Shown here in pieces: positions 5,445-10,251 of a stretch of 10,251 bases of DNA. Position numbers and translations under genes: made by a program. The notes beneath the pieces are model-generated. The model was not told the DNA's origin, made no database searches, and worked only from the letters and a program-made list of their open reading frames with translations. Source of the DNA: Candidatus Nealsoniibacteriota bacterium. GTDB taxonomy: Bacteria > Patescibacteriota > Minisyncoccia > Minisyncoccales > PWPS01. Numbering within the stretch: position 1 is the first letter of the stretch; every line of letters begins with the position of its first letter. The stretch lies in assembly GCA_003554445.1 (NCBI GenBank), contig PWGJ01000093.1:1-10251 (forward strand), in the 5' to 3' direction.

Positions 5445-5837
5445 TTAAATTGAGAATTCGGTTTGCTTTTCAAGCCACTCCGAACATTCTTTACAGACCT
5501 CATCGGAAGAGTGATTTTTAGAATAAAATCTTCCGCAAATTATACACCTTGAAGATCCTTCTTTTTGAATTCTTTTTCTAAATCTATTCTTTCTGTCACC
5601 TTTTGCAAACCACTCTTGAATCTCTCTTACCACTCTTTTGTGTCCTTTATCTTCTATCTTTTCAATATCCTCTTCAAGCACCTGACTTATATCTTCATAA
5701 GCTCCATAAGTCCAACTTCTACTTCTACCTATTATCTCTGCTGCTTCTTTTCTGCTTAGATCCTCCTCTAAAAAGCTTTTAGCGGTTATAAAAGCTCTTT
5801 CCAGTCGCGAGCCCATGAATTTTTTATAATTTTCCAC
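5445..5837 (-). CDS. Putative DNA-binding protein: helix-turn-helix plus C-terminal zinc ribbon
   Basis: 130 residues, family not recognised. Residues about 25-55 (DLSRKEAAEIIGRSRSWTYGAYEDISQ) read as a helix-turn-helix, with the 'KEAAEIIGRSRSW' step typical of a recognition helix after a tight turn. A charged helical linker follows (56-94). Residues 98-118 hold CIIC and CKEC, giving Cys98, Cys101, Cys115 and Cys118 (CxxC, 13 residues, CxxC), a likely zinc ribbon. The sum suggests a small transcription factor or DNA-binding adaptor. The start is uncertain. The longest frame begins with GTG at 5837 without an SD, and an ATG at 5816 would give 123 residues, also without a good SD. A TATAAT at 5875-5880 could drive it. 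Confidence 0.7.
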   Translation of the reverse strand: MENYKKFMGSRLERAFITAKSFLEEDLSRKEAAEIIGRSRSWTYGAYEDISQVLEEDIEKIEDKGHKRVVREIQEWFAKGDRKNRFRKRIQKEGSSRCIICGRFYSKNHSSDEVCKECSEWLEKQTEFSI

Positions 5838-5874
5838 GATGTAACGACTTTAATTTTTAATCGCTACCATCTAA

Positions 5875-5880
5875 ATTATA
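5875..5880 (-). promoter_or_regulatory. Candidate -10 element of the HTH/zinc-ribbon gene
   Basis: Perfect TATAAT on the minus strand in the 70-base gap after the YlbF-like gene. The sequence 17 bases upstream (TTATAA) is a poor -35. Predicted start near 5868, 31 nt before the GTG and 52 nt before the ATG. Confidence 0.4.
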
Positions 5881-5907
5881 CAATAAAAACTTTGACTTAT
5901 AAAATAG

Positions 5908-6270
5908 TTAACCACAACATGATTTCTTTTCCGGTAATTTAATCGGAAAATCTATTCCTTCACTTATCGATACTGCTATTTCTTCTACTAATTCTTTGTA
6001 TTGTTTTCGGCTTTTCATGTAATTTTGAATTTCATCTTTCGCGAGCACTTTATCGGCAAGCTCTTTTACTTTCTTTTCTTGCTCTTTAATTCCCTCAAAA
6101 TTTCCTTGCTTTAAGATAGCAAGTTCGCTTTTTGCTTTTTGAAAATTATTTAAAATCTCTACCGCTTCCGGATCATTTTCAAAATCTTTTTTAGCTTTTT
6201 TATAATTTTTATATTTTGAAGTCTTTTTTACGGAATCAACTAATTCTGTAATTTTTTCTTCTAAATTCAT
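5908..6270 (-). CDS. YlbF/YmcA-family helical protein
   Basis: 120 residues, predicted all helical. It resembles the YlbF/YmcA (Com_YlbF) family: an N-terminal helix (MNLEEKITELVDSVKKT), then SKYKNYKKAKKDFENDPEAVEILNNFQKAKSEL, which carries the family's 'Y..y..a...l..dpeA..ll..F...' pattern, and a second long helical pair to about residue 100. In Firmicutes YlbF and YmcA act with YaaT (RicA, RicF, RicT) in mRNA processing and developmental control, and that complex binds iron-sulfur clusters. Here the chain ends KKSCCG, two adjacent cysteines at the extreme C-terminus (118, 119) after a proline-containing linker. No YaaT gene is in the window. It has an extended -10 promoter of its own and no SD before the ATG. 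Family call is by pattern only. Confidence 0.7.
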   Translation of the reverse strand: MNLEEKITELVDSVKKTSKYKNYKKAKKDFENDPEAVEILNNFQKAKSELAILKQGNFEGIKEQEKKVKELADKVLAKDEIQNYMKSRKQYKELVEEIAVSISEGIDFPIKLPEKKSCCG

Positions 6271-6301
6271 GTTAAAAGATTTTAATCATTAATTTTTAAA
6301 A

Positions 6302-6310
6302 ATTATAACA
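6302..6310 (-). promoter_or_regulatory. Extended -10 promoter of the YlbF-like gene
   Basis: Minus strand TGTTATAAT, a TGn extension plus perfect TATAAT, between the preceding terminator and the gene. Predicted start near 6295, a leader of about 25 nt. The -35 position falls in the terminator stem, consistent with reliance on the extended -10. Confidence 0.55.
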
Positions 6311-6314
6311 TAAT

Positions 6315-6348
6315 AAAAACCCGACATCTAAAAGAATGTCGGGTTTTT
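6315..6348. terminator. Intrinsic terminator after the superoxide dismutase gene
   Basis: A perfect 13-bp stem (core ACCCGACAT with ATGTCGGGT) around the 8-base loop CTAAAAGA. It is flanked by A-tracts and T-tracts, so the minus transcript reads TTTTTATTATG after the stem. It begins 8 bases past the dismutase stop. Confidence 0.9.
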
Positions 6349-6356
6349 TATTTCCA

Positions 6357-6956
6357 TTACGCTTCAAATCTTTCTTCAATCTCTTTCCAGTCAACTACTT
6401 TCCAAAAATTTTCTACATAGTCACCTCTTTTGTTTTGATACTTGAGATAATATGCGTGCTCCCAAATATCCAAGTTTAAAAGCGGTTGATATCCGTCGGT
6501 AATCGGACTGTCGTGACCGCGAGTTGAATAAACTTCTAAATCATTACCACTTTTTACCAGCCACGCCCATCCGGAAGCGAAGTGGGATTTAGCAACTTCT
6601 TCAAACTTATTTTTAAATTCTTCAAAGCTACCAAAAGACTCTTCTATAGCCTCTAAAAGAGGTCCTTCCGGCTTATTTTTTCCGTCGGAAGTCAACCCTC
6701 CGAAAAAAAGAATGTGGTTGGAGTGACCTCCACCATTATTTCTAACGGAAGTCTTTACTTTATCAGGAAGCTCATTTAATCCCTTTAATAGATCTTCCAG
6801 GGACCGATCTTCAAAATTAGTCCCCTGCAAGGTTTTGTTTAACTTGTCTACATACCCTTGGTGATGCTTGGTGTGATGAATCTTCATGGTTTTTTCATCA
6901 ACAAAAGAATCCAAAGCATCATAAGAGTACGAGAGATCGGGTAATTTATGTTTCAT
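6357..6956 (-). CDS. Superoxide dismutase, iron/manganese family
   Basis: 199 residues, full length. It converts superoxide to oxygen and hydrogen peroxide in the cytoplasm (no signal peptide). The N-terminal helical hairpin carries MKIHHTKHHQGYV with metal ligand H27 and the second-sphere residues H31 and Y35. NNGGGHSNHILFF (73-85) supplies H81. NLDIWEHAYYLKY (161-173) supplies D163 and H167. The Gly at residue 77 is the manganese-type choice. At the other metal-tuning site, where Gln is usual in Mn enzymes (as in NQD), the sequence reads RGHDSP, placing His at 148. That substitution is known in some cambialistic and iron-using members, so metal preference cannot be read from family alone. 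It is the second gene after the peroxiredoxin (16-base gap), which would remove the peroxide it makes. Confidence 0.96.
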   Translation of the reverse strand: MKHKLPDLSYSYDALDSFVDEKTMKIHHTKHHQGYVDKLNKTLQGTNFEDRSLEDLLKGLNELPDKVKTSVRNNGGGHSNHILFFGGLTSDGKNKPEGPLLEAIEESFGSFEEFKNKFEEVAKSHFASGWAWLVKSGNDLEVYSTRGHDSPITDGYQPLLNLDIWEHAYYLKYQNKRGDYVENFWKVVDWKEIEERFEA

Positions 6957-6972
6957 AAATCTTAAAAGTTAA

Positions 6973-7713
6973 TTAATTTTTAATCTTTTTTTCTATTTCT
7001 TTTTTACTTATATTTTTTTTGCAGAAAAACCAATCATCGCAGGTTATTGAATCGTCATTCATTCTTTCTTCCGCTTCTTCCGAAGTTCCTGCAGGAGGAA
7101 CGATTACATCGTCACCCGGCTGCCAGTCAGCGGGAGTAGCTACACCGAACTCATCCGCAGTTTGAAGGCCGATGAGAATTCTATAAAGCTCATCAAAGCT
7201 TCTTCCCAAACTAAGCGGATAATAAAGAAGTGTTCTTATAATTCCATCGGGATCGATGAAAAATACTGCTCTTACCGCTTCCGTCTTGCTTTCTTCCGGC
7301 TGTATCATTCCATATTTTTTAGCTACATCCATACTTATATCTTCTATCAATGGAAATTTTACGTCAGCTCCCTCAATCCCATTATGAACCAGCTTTTCCT
7401 TTATTGTTCTAAGCCAGGCAATATGAGAATGAATTCCATCCACCGAAAGTCCAACCAGTTTAGCATTCAAGTCCTCAAATTTTTTCTCCATGCTGGCAAA
7501 AGTCATAAACTCAGACGAACAAACGGGAGTAAAATCAGCCGGATGACTAAAAAGGATAACCCAATTACCCTCAAAATCATCAGGGAAACTAATTTTTCCT
7601 TGAGTCGTCTTCGCCTCAAAAGAGGGTGCTTTTTCTCCGATTACGGGGATTCTATTCTCCTTCTCATCTATATTTTCTTCTTTATTTTTTGTTTCTTCTT
7701 TTTTATTATTCAT
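6973..7713 (-). CDS. Peroxiredoxin, archaeal-type Prx6-clade with C-terminal Cys pair
   Basis: 246 residues from the ATG at 7713. A longer in-frame start at 7782 is less likely because the extra 23 residues run through the promoter region. It reduces hydrogen peroxide and organic peroxides. The catalytic motif is PADFTPVCSSE, with peroxidatic Cys65, Pro58 and Thr62 (PxxxTxxC); the conserved Arg is R148. The C-terminal domain ends in CDDWFFCKK (Cys225 and Cys231). The six-residue spacing matches the second and third cysteines of the Aeropyrum-type thioredoxin peroxidase, so a three-cysteine mechanism is expected. The first 22 residues are a lysine/glutamate-rich, low-complexity extension before the conserved VIGEKAPSF start of the domain. 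It is co-transcribed with the dismutase gene 16 bases downstream. No strong SD (AAGAAAAAGAAC precedes the ATG). Confidence 0.95.
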   Translation of the reverse strand: MNNKKEETKNKEENIDEKENRIPVIGEKAPSFEAKTTQGKISFPDDFEGNWVILFSHPADFTPVCSSEFMTFASMEKKFEDLNAKLVGLSVDGIHSHIAWLRTIKEKLVHNGIEGADVKFPLIEDISMDVAKKYGMIQPEESKTEAVRAVFFIDPDGIIRTLLYYPLSLGRSFDELYRILIGLQTADEFGVATPADWQPGDDVIVPPAGTSEEAEERMNDDSITCDDWFFCKKNISKKEIEKKIKN

Positions 7714-7749
7714 GTTCTTTTTCTTATTAATAATCACTACTATTAAGAT

Positions 7750-7777
7750 ATCATATTCACAAATAAATGCAAACCAA
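7750..7777 (-). promoter_or_regulatory. Possible promoter of the peroxiredoxin-dismutase operon
   Basis: Minus strand TTGGTT (7772-7777), 16-base spacer, TATGAT (7750-7755), predicted start near 7743, about 30 nt before the ATG at 7713. It abuts the end of the preceding small membrane-protein frame. No obvious PerR or OxyR box was recognised. Confidence 0.4.
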
Positions 7778-7778
7778 T

Positions 7779-8012
7779 TCAAAAAAGAAGGTAAATAATT
7801 TTGCCAAAATTAAAACCCGGTAATTTAACCGGGTTTTGTAGATTTAGTAAAGGATCACCTCCTTTTGTCAGATCTTCTAAATCCCCATAGTCTTCTCCGA
7901 AAACGACAGAAGAACTATTTACTAAAATCTCAACCAATAAGTATGCACAGACCGTGAGAGCTATTATTAGAATAAAAATTAAACCTATCCGGACAGCAGC
8001 AACACTTTTCAT
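7779..8012 (-). CDS. Small single-pass membrane protein, up to 77 residues
   Basis: Not recognised as a family. Residues 1-7 are a short N-terminus; 8-31 (RIGLIFILIIALTVCAYLLVEILV) form one membrane helix or uncleaved signal anchor. It is followed by a polar, acidic stretch (NSSSVVFGEDYGDLEDLTKGG) and a short tail ending in YLLF. The start is certain: AAAAGGGAGG lies 7 nt upstream of ATG at 8012, and a perfect consensus promoter precedes it, so expression is likely high. Two oddities affect the 3' end. The codons for T49 to P54 contain a perfect 14-nt anti-SD complement (7852-7865), and a terminator-like hairpin (7812-7837) lies inside the frame before its TGA at 7779. The mature product may therefore be shorter than 77 residues; a +1 shift would end at TAA (7844-7846) after about 55 residues. 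Confidence 0.75.
   Translation of the reverse strand: MKSVAAVRIGLIFILIIALTVCAYLLVEILVNSSSVVFGEDYGDLEDLTKGGDPLLNLQNPVKLPGFNFGKIIYLLF
7812..7837 (-). terminator. Terminator-like hairpin inside the 3' end of the small membrane-protein frame
   Basis: A perfect 10-bp stem, AAAACCCGGT with ACCGGGTTTT, around a 6-base loop, followed on the minus strand by TTTTAATTTTGGC. It has the look of an intrinsic terminator, but the open frame continues 33 bases past the stem to its stop. Polymerase release here would give an mRNA without an in-frame stop. Confidence 0.7.
7852..7865 (-). other. Perfect internal anti-SD complement within the small membrane-protein gene
   Basis: Minus strand AAAGGAGGTGATCC, equal to the full complement of the common bacterial 16S rRNA 3' end GGATCACCTCCTTT. 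It lies inside the frame (residues 50-54), with no start codon at a usable distance downstream. It can also fold on itself as AAAGGA/TCCTTT. Confidence 0.7.
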
Positions 8013-8019
8013 TTTTACG

Positions 8020-8029
8020 CCTCCCTTTT
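8020..8029 (-). promoter_or_regulatory. Strong SD (AAAAGGGAGG) of the small membrane-protein gene
   Basis: GGGAGG on the minus strand, 7 nt before ATG at 8012. It decides the start of an otherwise doubtful short frame. Confidence 0.85.
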
Positions 8030-8063
8030 CTTTTTTTTATGTACCAATTCCTCTACTGTTTTT

Positions 8064-8092
8064 ATTATATAATTATTATTATATTTTGTCAA
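8064..8092 (-). promoter_or_regulatory. Perfect consensus sigma70-type promoter
   Basis: Minus strand TTGACA (8087-8092), exactly 17 A/T bases, then TATAAT (8064-8069). Both hexamers match fully, the strongest promoter in the window. Predicted start near 8057, leader about 45 nt. It begins 12 bases after the aminotransferase stop; no terminator separates the two, so readthrough could add to expression. Confidence 0.88.
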
Positions 8093-8103
8093 GTATTACC
8101 CTT

Positions 8104-8934
8104 TTAAAAGCTGTCTACCTCTCTTTTAAAGATTTTCATTAATTTTTTTGTTGCTTTTCCGACTCTGCCTTCTCCGATTTTTAAATCGTCCACCTTAACT
8201 ACAGGTAAAATTTCTTTGGTTGTAGCGGTTATAAAGGCTTCGTCAGCCTCTTCTAGCTCTTTAACTTTCACTTCTCTTCTTTCAATTTCAAATTGGTCTT
8301 TTGCTAACTCGATAACGAATTCTCTGGTTGTTCCCGCCAAAACTCCCTCTTTTGGGGTTATAAGTGTCTTATTTTTAACTAAAAACAGATTGCTTGTCAC
8401 ACTCTCTAAAACCTTGCCATTATAAACATATAAAAAATCAAATTTATCTTTCTCCTTCAACTCTTTTTTCTTTGAAATTGGAAGTATGTAATTTGTGTAT
8501 TTAACTTCCGGAAGTATTCGTTGATGTTCCAGAGTTAAAAGTTCAACACCTTTTTCATAATACTCCTTCGGTAAAGATTTTGATTTTTGACACAAAATCA
8601 TGAAAGTCGGCTTTTTGGGATCATAGCCGGTATGAGAAGTTACTCTACCACCTGTTACAACCACCCTTATCGAGCATTCTTTCAACTTGTTTTTGTCTTT
8701 TAGTTTTTTGGAAATCCGTTCAATATCATTTCTTGTATAAGGTAAATCGATATTCATTTTTTTCGCAGAATTAAAAAGCCTATCCATATGCTCTTCGAAA
8801 CGGAAAAATTTTCCGTTATAAGTTCTGAAAAACTCAAAAATTCCGTATCCTCTGAGAAGACCGATGTTGTCAGGAGTAATTTGAGGATCTTCCAACTTTT
8901 TATACTCACCGTTTATGAAATAAATATCTTTCAT
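8104..8934 (-). CDS. Class IV aminotransferase (branched-chain / D-amino acid type, PLP-dependent)
   Basis: 276 residues from ATG at 8934. A longer frame reaching 8988 would overlap the Nudix gene and adds 18 residues outside the fold. Fold-type IV features: LLRGYGIFEFFRTYNG (26-41), the helix HMDRLFNSAKKMN, the Schiff-base lysine K145 in LPEVKYTNYILP, VLESVTSNLFLV with Glu177 near the cofactor, GVLAGTTREFVIELA (197-211, phosphate-binding turn), and EADEAFITATTKEILPV (229-245). Members include IlvE, D-alanine aminotransferase and aminodeoxychorismate lyase. A real lysine and the TTKEILPV block argue for a transaminase, but I cannot separate L-branched-chain from D-amino-acid specificity. It is last in the run after the nucleotidyltransferase and Nudix genes, 11 bases past the Nudix stop. 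No SD is visible, so coupling to the upstream gene is likely. Confidence 0.9.
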   Translation of the reverse strand: MKDIYFINGEYKKLEDPQITPDNIGLLRGYGIFEFFRTYNGKFFRFEEHMDRLFNSAKKMNIDLPYTRNDIERISKKLKDKNKLKECSIRVVVTGGRVTSHTGYDPKKPTFMILCQKSKSLPKEYYEKGVELLTLEHQRILPEVKYTNYILPISKKKELKEKDKFDFLYVYNGKVLESVTSNLFLVKNKTLITPKEGVLAGTTREFVIELAKDQFEIERREVKVKELEEADEAFITATTKEILPVVKVDDLKIGEGRVGKATKKLMKIFKREVDSF

Positions 8935-8945
8935 ATTATTTTTAA

Positions 8946-9569
8946 TTACAAAATATTCTCCAAAAGATCCAACGCTATCTTGGACCACTCTTCAACCGTT
9001 TGACTTTCATCTTCAATTATCTTTTTTAGTTCATCAATTGACCTGAAATCCTCATTAGTTATTTCTCCATCCCCGGCTTCAACCTCTCCATCGATTCGAA
9101 CCATATAAAGAATTCCGAAGTGGACCCTGCCGACACTGTCCGTGTCATCATTTATATACCCCAGGACCTTCATTTTTCTTATATCTCCATCGATATCAAC
9201 CTCCTCCTCCAGCTCTCTTATTACACTTTCTTTTATCGGGTTCTTTGCCTTATTATCCTGTTTGTCTACATGCCCTCCGACTCCCCAGGACCATTTTCCC
9301 TGGAGTCTTTTTTCAGTATAATCATCATCCTTTTTTGCTCGTTGATAGGCAAAAATGTCTCCCTCACTATTAACCAATACGGAATATCCTATCGGCTGTT
9401 TTAATTTTTCATCTTTTTCCGCCTCCCCTCTTTTTGCATACTTATAATTATCCAAAATTATCTCTTGGAAATCTTTTTCTTCTGCTTTTTTTAATCCCTG
9501 AAAATCTTCCGATAATAAATCACTTCTCTTTACCACCATTATTAGCTCATTATATTTTTCTTCATTCAT
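8946..9569 (-). CDS. Nudix hydrolase, resembling the COG4112-type group
   Basis: 207 residues. Nudix enzymes hydrolyse nucleoside diphosphates linked to another group, using a metal bound by the box glutamates. Residues 60-79 (IGYSVLVNSEGDIFAYQRAK) and 88-103 (RLQGKWSWGVGGHVDK) give the strand and glycine turn before the box. The helix reads RELEEEVDI (118-126), matching REUxEExGU except that Asp replaces the last Gly; the more N-terminal box Glu appears to be Asn110. The pattern 'YQR.kk...eRL.GKWS.GVGGH' is what I associate with COG4112, predicted MutT-like phosphoesterases of unknown substrate. The N-terminal MVVKRSDLLSEDFQG also fits that group. The ATG at 9569 overlaps the stop of the nucleotidyltransferase gene by eight bases (ATGAATGA), which suggests translational coupling. 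A damaged-nucleotide role is inference. Confidence 0.88.
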   Translation of the reverse strand: MNEEKYNELIMVVKRSDLLSEDFQGLKKAEEKDFQEIILDNYKYAKRGEAEKDEKLKQPIGYSVLVNSEGDIFAYQRAKKDDDYTEKRLQGKWSWGVGGHVDKQDNKAKNPIKESVIRELEEEVDIDGDIRKMKVLGYINDDTDSVGRVHFGILYMVRIDGEVEAGDGEITNEDFRSIDELKKIIEDESQTVEEWSKIALDLLENIL

Positions 9570-10011
9570 CTTTTTTTTGATTGATTTTTAATTTGTCAAC
9601 TATTATTTTTACTTTTTCTTCTCTCTCTATTTGTCTATAAAATTCTTTTGCATCCTTCAACGGTAAAATCGGCAGCGGTAAATCTTTCCACGTTGAAATT
9701 TTAATTTTATCCAGTTTGCTTAAACTGCTGTCATTGTAGGAATTTATTTCAACTTCCTCACCTTTTACACTCAATTCCAAGATTATCCCACTGGAGACCT
9801 CTCCAAATTTATCACTGATTATGAATTCTTCGAACAACCCATAAAAAACTTCCAATCCTTTATCATCGGTTGCTATATCCAAATCGTTGGGCTTTAAATC
9901 AATCCCCTGAACTAAAAGATTGGCGCTTCCGTCCAGCCGCCAATTAGGATCAACTCCTTCCAGTCTGTTAAAGATAAATTTTAATAAATTATATAATTTT
10001 TTTTCATCCAT
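9562..10011 (-). CDS. Nucleotidyltransferase-fold protein, 149 residues
   Basis: A minimal nucleotidyltransferase of the polymerase-beta superfamily. Residues 24-45 carry WRLDGSANLLVQGIDLKPNDLDI: Gly28-Ser29 of the GS motif, then the metal-binding pair in NDLDI (D43 and D45). The third acidic residue is probably E88 in GEEVEINSY. WRLDGSANLL fits the group of small stand-alone transferases in which a conserved 'W.l.GS.a' precedes the GS. That group includes antibiotic-modifying LinB/ANT types as well as many of unknown substrate. No partner gene typical of toxin-antitoxin MNT/HEPN pairs is present, so that reading is not supported. It starts at ATG 10011, 39 bases after metK, with a possible extended -10 very close by, and its TGA overlaps the Nudix start. 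Substrate unknown. Confidence 0.78.
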   Translation of the reverse strand: MDEKKLYNLLKFIFNRLEGVDPNWRLDGSANLLVQGIDLKPNDLDIATDDKGLEVFYGLFEEFIISDKFGEVSSGIILELSVKGEEVEINSYNDSSLSKLDKIKISTWKDLPLPILPLKDAKEFYRQIEREEKVKIIVDKLKINQKKDE

Positions 10012-10021
10012 GGTAATTGTC

Positions 10022-10030
10022 AGTATATCA
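10022..10030 (-). promoter_or_regulatory. Possible extended -10 promoter giving a near-leaderless transcript
   Basis: Minus strand TGATATACT (TGn plus TATACT) in the gap between metK and the nucleotidyltransferase gene. The predicted start near 10015 would lie about 4 nt before the ATG at 10011, leaving no room for an SD, and none is seen. No good -35 is present. Confidence 0.35.
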
Positions 10031-10050
10031 AAAAGATTGCATCAAATAAA

Positions 10051-10251
10051 TTATATCTCCCAGCAAAGCCGATCCCTGCCGAAGTGGCCCCACCTGGCTA
10101 AATCCTTATAAATCGGTTTTTTGAGTTCCAAATCTTGAATAATATCCTCAGGCTTTAAATTAAAGCCCGTAATTTCTTCGCCTTTTCCGTCAACTACAAC
10201 CTCTTTCATAACCGGTTCGGTTTTACCTATCACATAACCCAATTTAACGAA
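10051..10251 (-). CDS. metK: S-adenosylmethionine synthetase, C-terminal fragment (cut by window edge)
   Basis: The frame is open at the right edge and gives 66 residues, beginning FVKLGYVIGKTEPV and ending GHFGRDRLCWEI followed by TAA. This is the C-terminal part of MetK. LGYVIGKTEP matches the 'l.YaIG.aeP' strand, and LELKKPIYKDLARWGHFGR matches the 'ldL.rPiy..ta.yGHFGr....WE' ending found in bacterial enzymes. The active-site residues of the earlier domains lie beyond the window. MetK makes S-adenosylmethionine from methionine and ATP. The TTG at 10242 is internal and not the start; the bacterial protein is normally near 390 residues. The gene leads the minus-strand run to the aminotransferase, though the following gene may have its own promoter. 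Confidence 0.95.
   Translation of the reverse strand, partial: FVKLGYVIGKTEPVMKEVVVDGKGEEITGFNLKPEDIIQDLELKKPIYKDLARWGHFGRDRLCWEI

Noticed and set aside
7162..7746. A 194-residue plus-strand frame opposite the peroxiredoxin gene.
   Set aside because: It lies antisense to a clear full-length peroxiredoxin, has no SD or domain, and its composition is that of a shadow frame.
7714..7782. N-terminal extension of the peroxiredoxin to 7782, adding 23 residues.
   Set aside because: The extra residues cross the likely promoter and do not resemble a targeting signal in context; the ATG at 7713 starts just before the charged extension and needs no special explanation.
7852..7865. Match to the 16S rRNA 3' end on the plus strand, considered as the end of an rRNA gene.
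   Set aside because: Only the last 14 bases match; the preceding sequence shows nothing of 16S rRNA, and the site lies inside a convincing minus-strand frame.
8935..8988. N-terminal extension of the aminotransferase to 8988.
   Set aside because: It would overlap the Nudix gene by 43 bases and lies outside the fold; the ATG at 8934 begins the canonical first strand IYFINGEY.
9562..10011. Toxin-antitoxin reading of the nucleotidyltransferase (MNT/HEPN type).
   Set aside because: No HEPN partner is adjacent; its neighbours are metK and a Nudix hydrolase.

Overview
The window is an AT-rich bacterial segment, about one third G+C by eye, with short, tightly packed genes that mostly lie on the minus strand. 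TGA is used as a stop: one gene ends in TGA inside an ATGA start/stop overlap and another inside an 8-base overlap. The code is therefore standard (table 11), which argues against mycoplasmas and the Gracilibacteria/Absconditabacteria. Three things point, as inference, to a candidate-phyla-radiation (Patescibacteria) genome: the gene style, the mix of genes with no visible Shine-Dalgarno (SD) sequence alongside a few with very strong ones, and a 258-residue protein whose C-terminal end looks like an uncharacterised family I associate with those bacteria. No tRNA, rRNA, CRISPR array, transposase or phage gene was seen.

Layout, left to right. The start of a HAD-type hydrolase gene runs off the left edge (minus). 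After a bidirectional terminator comes the 258-residue unknown protein (minus), which shares one interleaved promoter region with a plus-strand DNPH1/RCL-like nucleotide N-hydrolase. That gene meets a minus-strand operon tail to tail. In transcription order the operon is: a SEC59/dolichol-kinase-like membrane enzyme, UV damage endonuclease (uvsE), a CYTH phosphohydrolase, two GC-rich perfect hairpins, a 71-residue unknown protein, and a tail-anchored pterin-carbinolamine-dehydratase-like protein. Next come a 3-methyladenine DNA glycosylase (mpg), a small plus-strand coiled-coil gene convergent with an HTH/zinc-ribbon protein, a YlbF/YmcA-like protein, and a peroxiredoxin-superoxide dismutase operon. 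A 77-residue single-pass membrane protein with a perfect consensus promoter follows. The right end is a minus-strand run of metK (C-terminal end only), a nucleotidyltransferase-fold protein, a Nudix hydrolase and a class IV aminotransferase.

Much of the window deals with chemical damage. UvsE and MPG repair DNA, the DNPH1-like enzyme and the Nudix protein may clean nucleotide pools, and superoxide dismutase plus peroxiredoxin remove reactive oxygen. These genes sit in several transcription units rather than one operon, so joint action is inference from proximity.

The least ordinary signals are four. Two 24-base GC-rich hairpin repeats lie inside an operon. A small membrane-protein gene carries a 14-nt perfect copy of the anti-SD complement inside its coding sequence and an apparent terminator before its stop codon. 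The dehydratase-like protein has gained a membrane anchor and appears to lack one catalytic histidine. The superoxide dismutase has histidine where the metal-tuning glutamine usually sits. No stretch longer than 300 bases lacks a gene; the longest intergenic regions are 150 to 180 bases.
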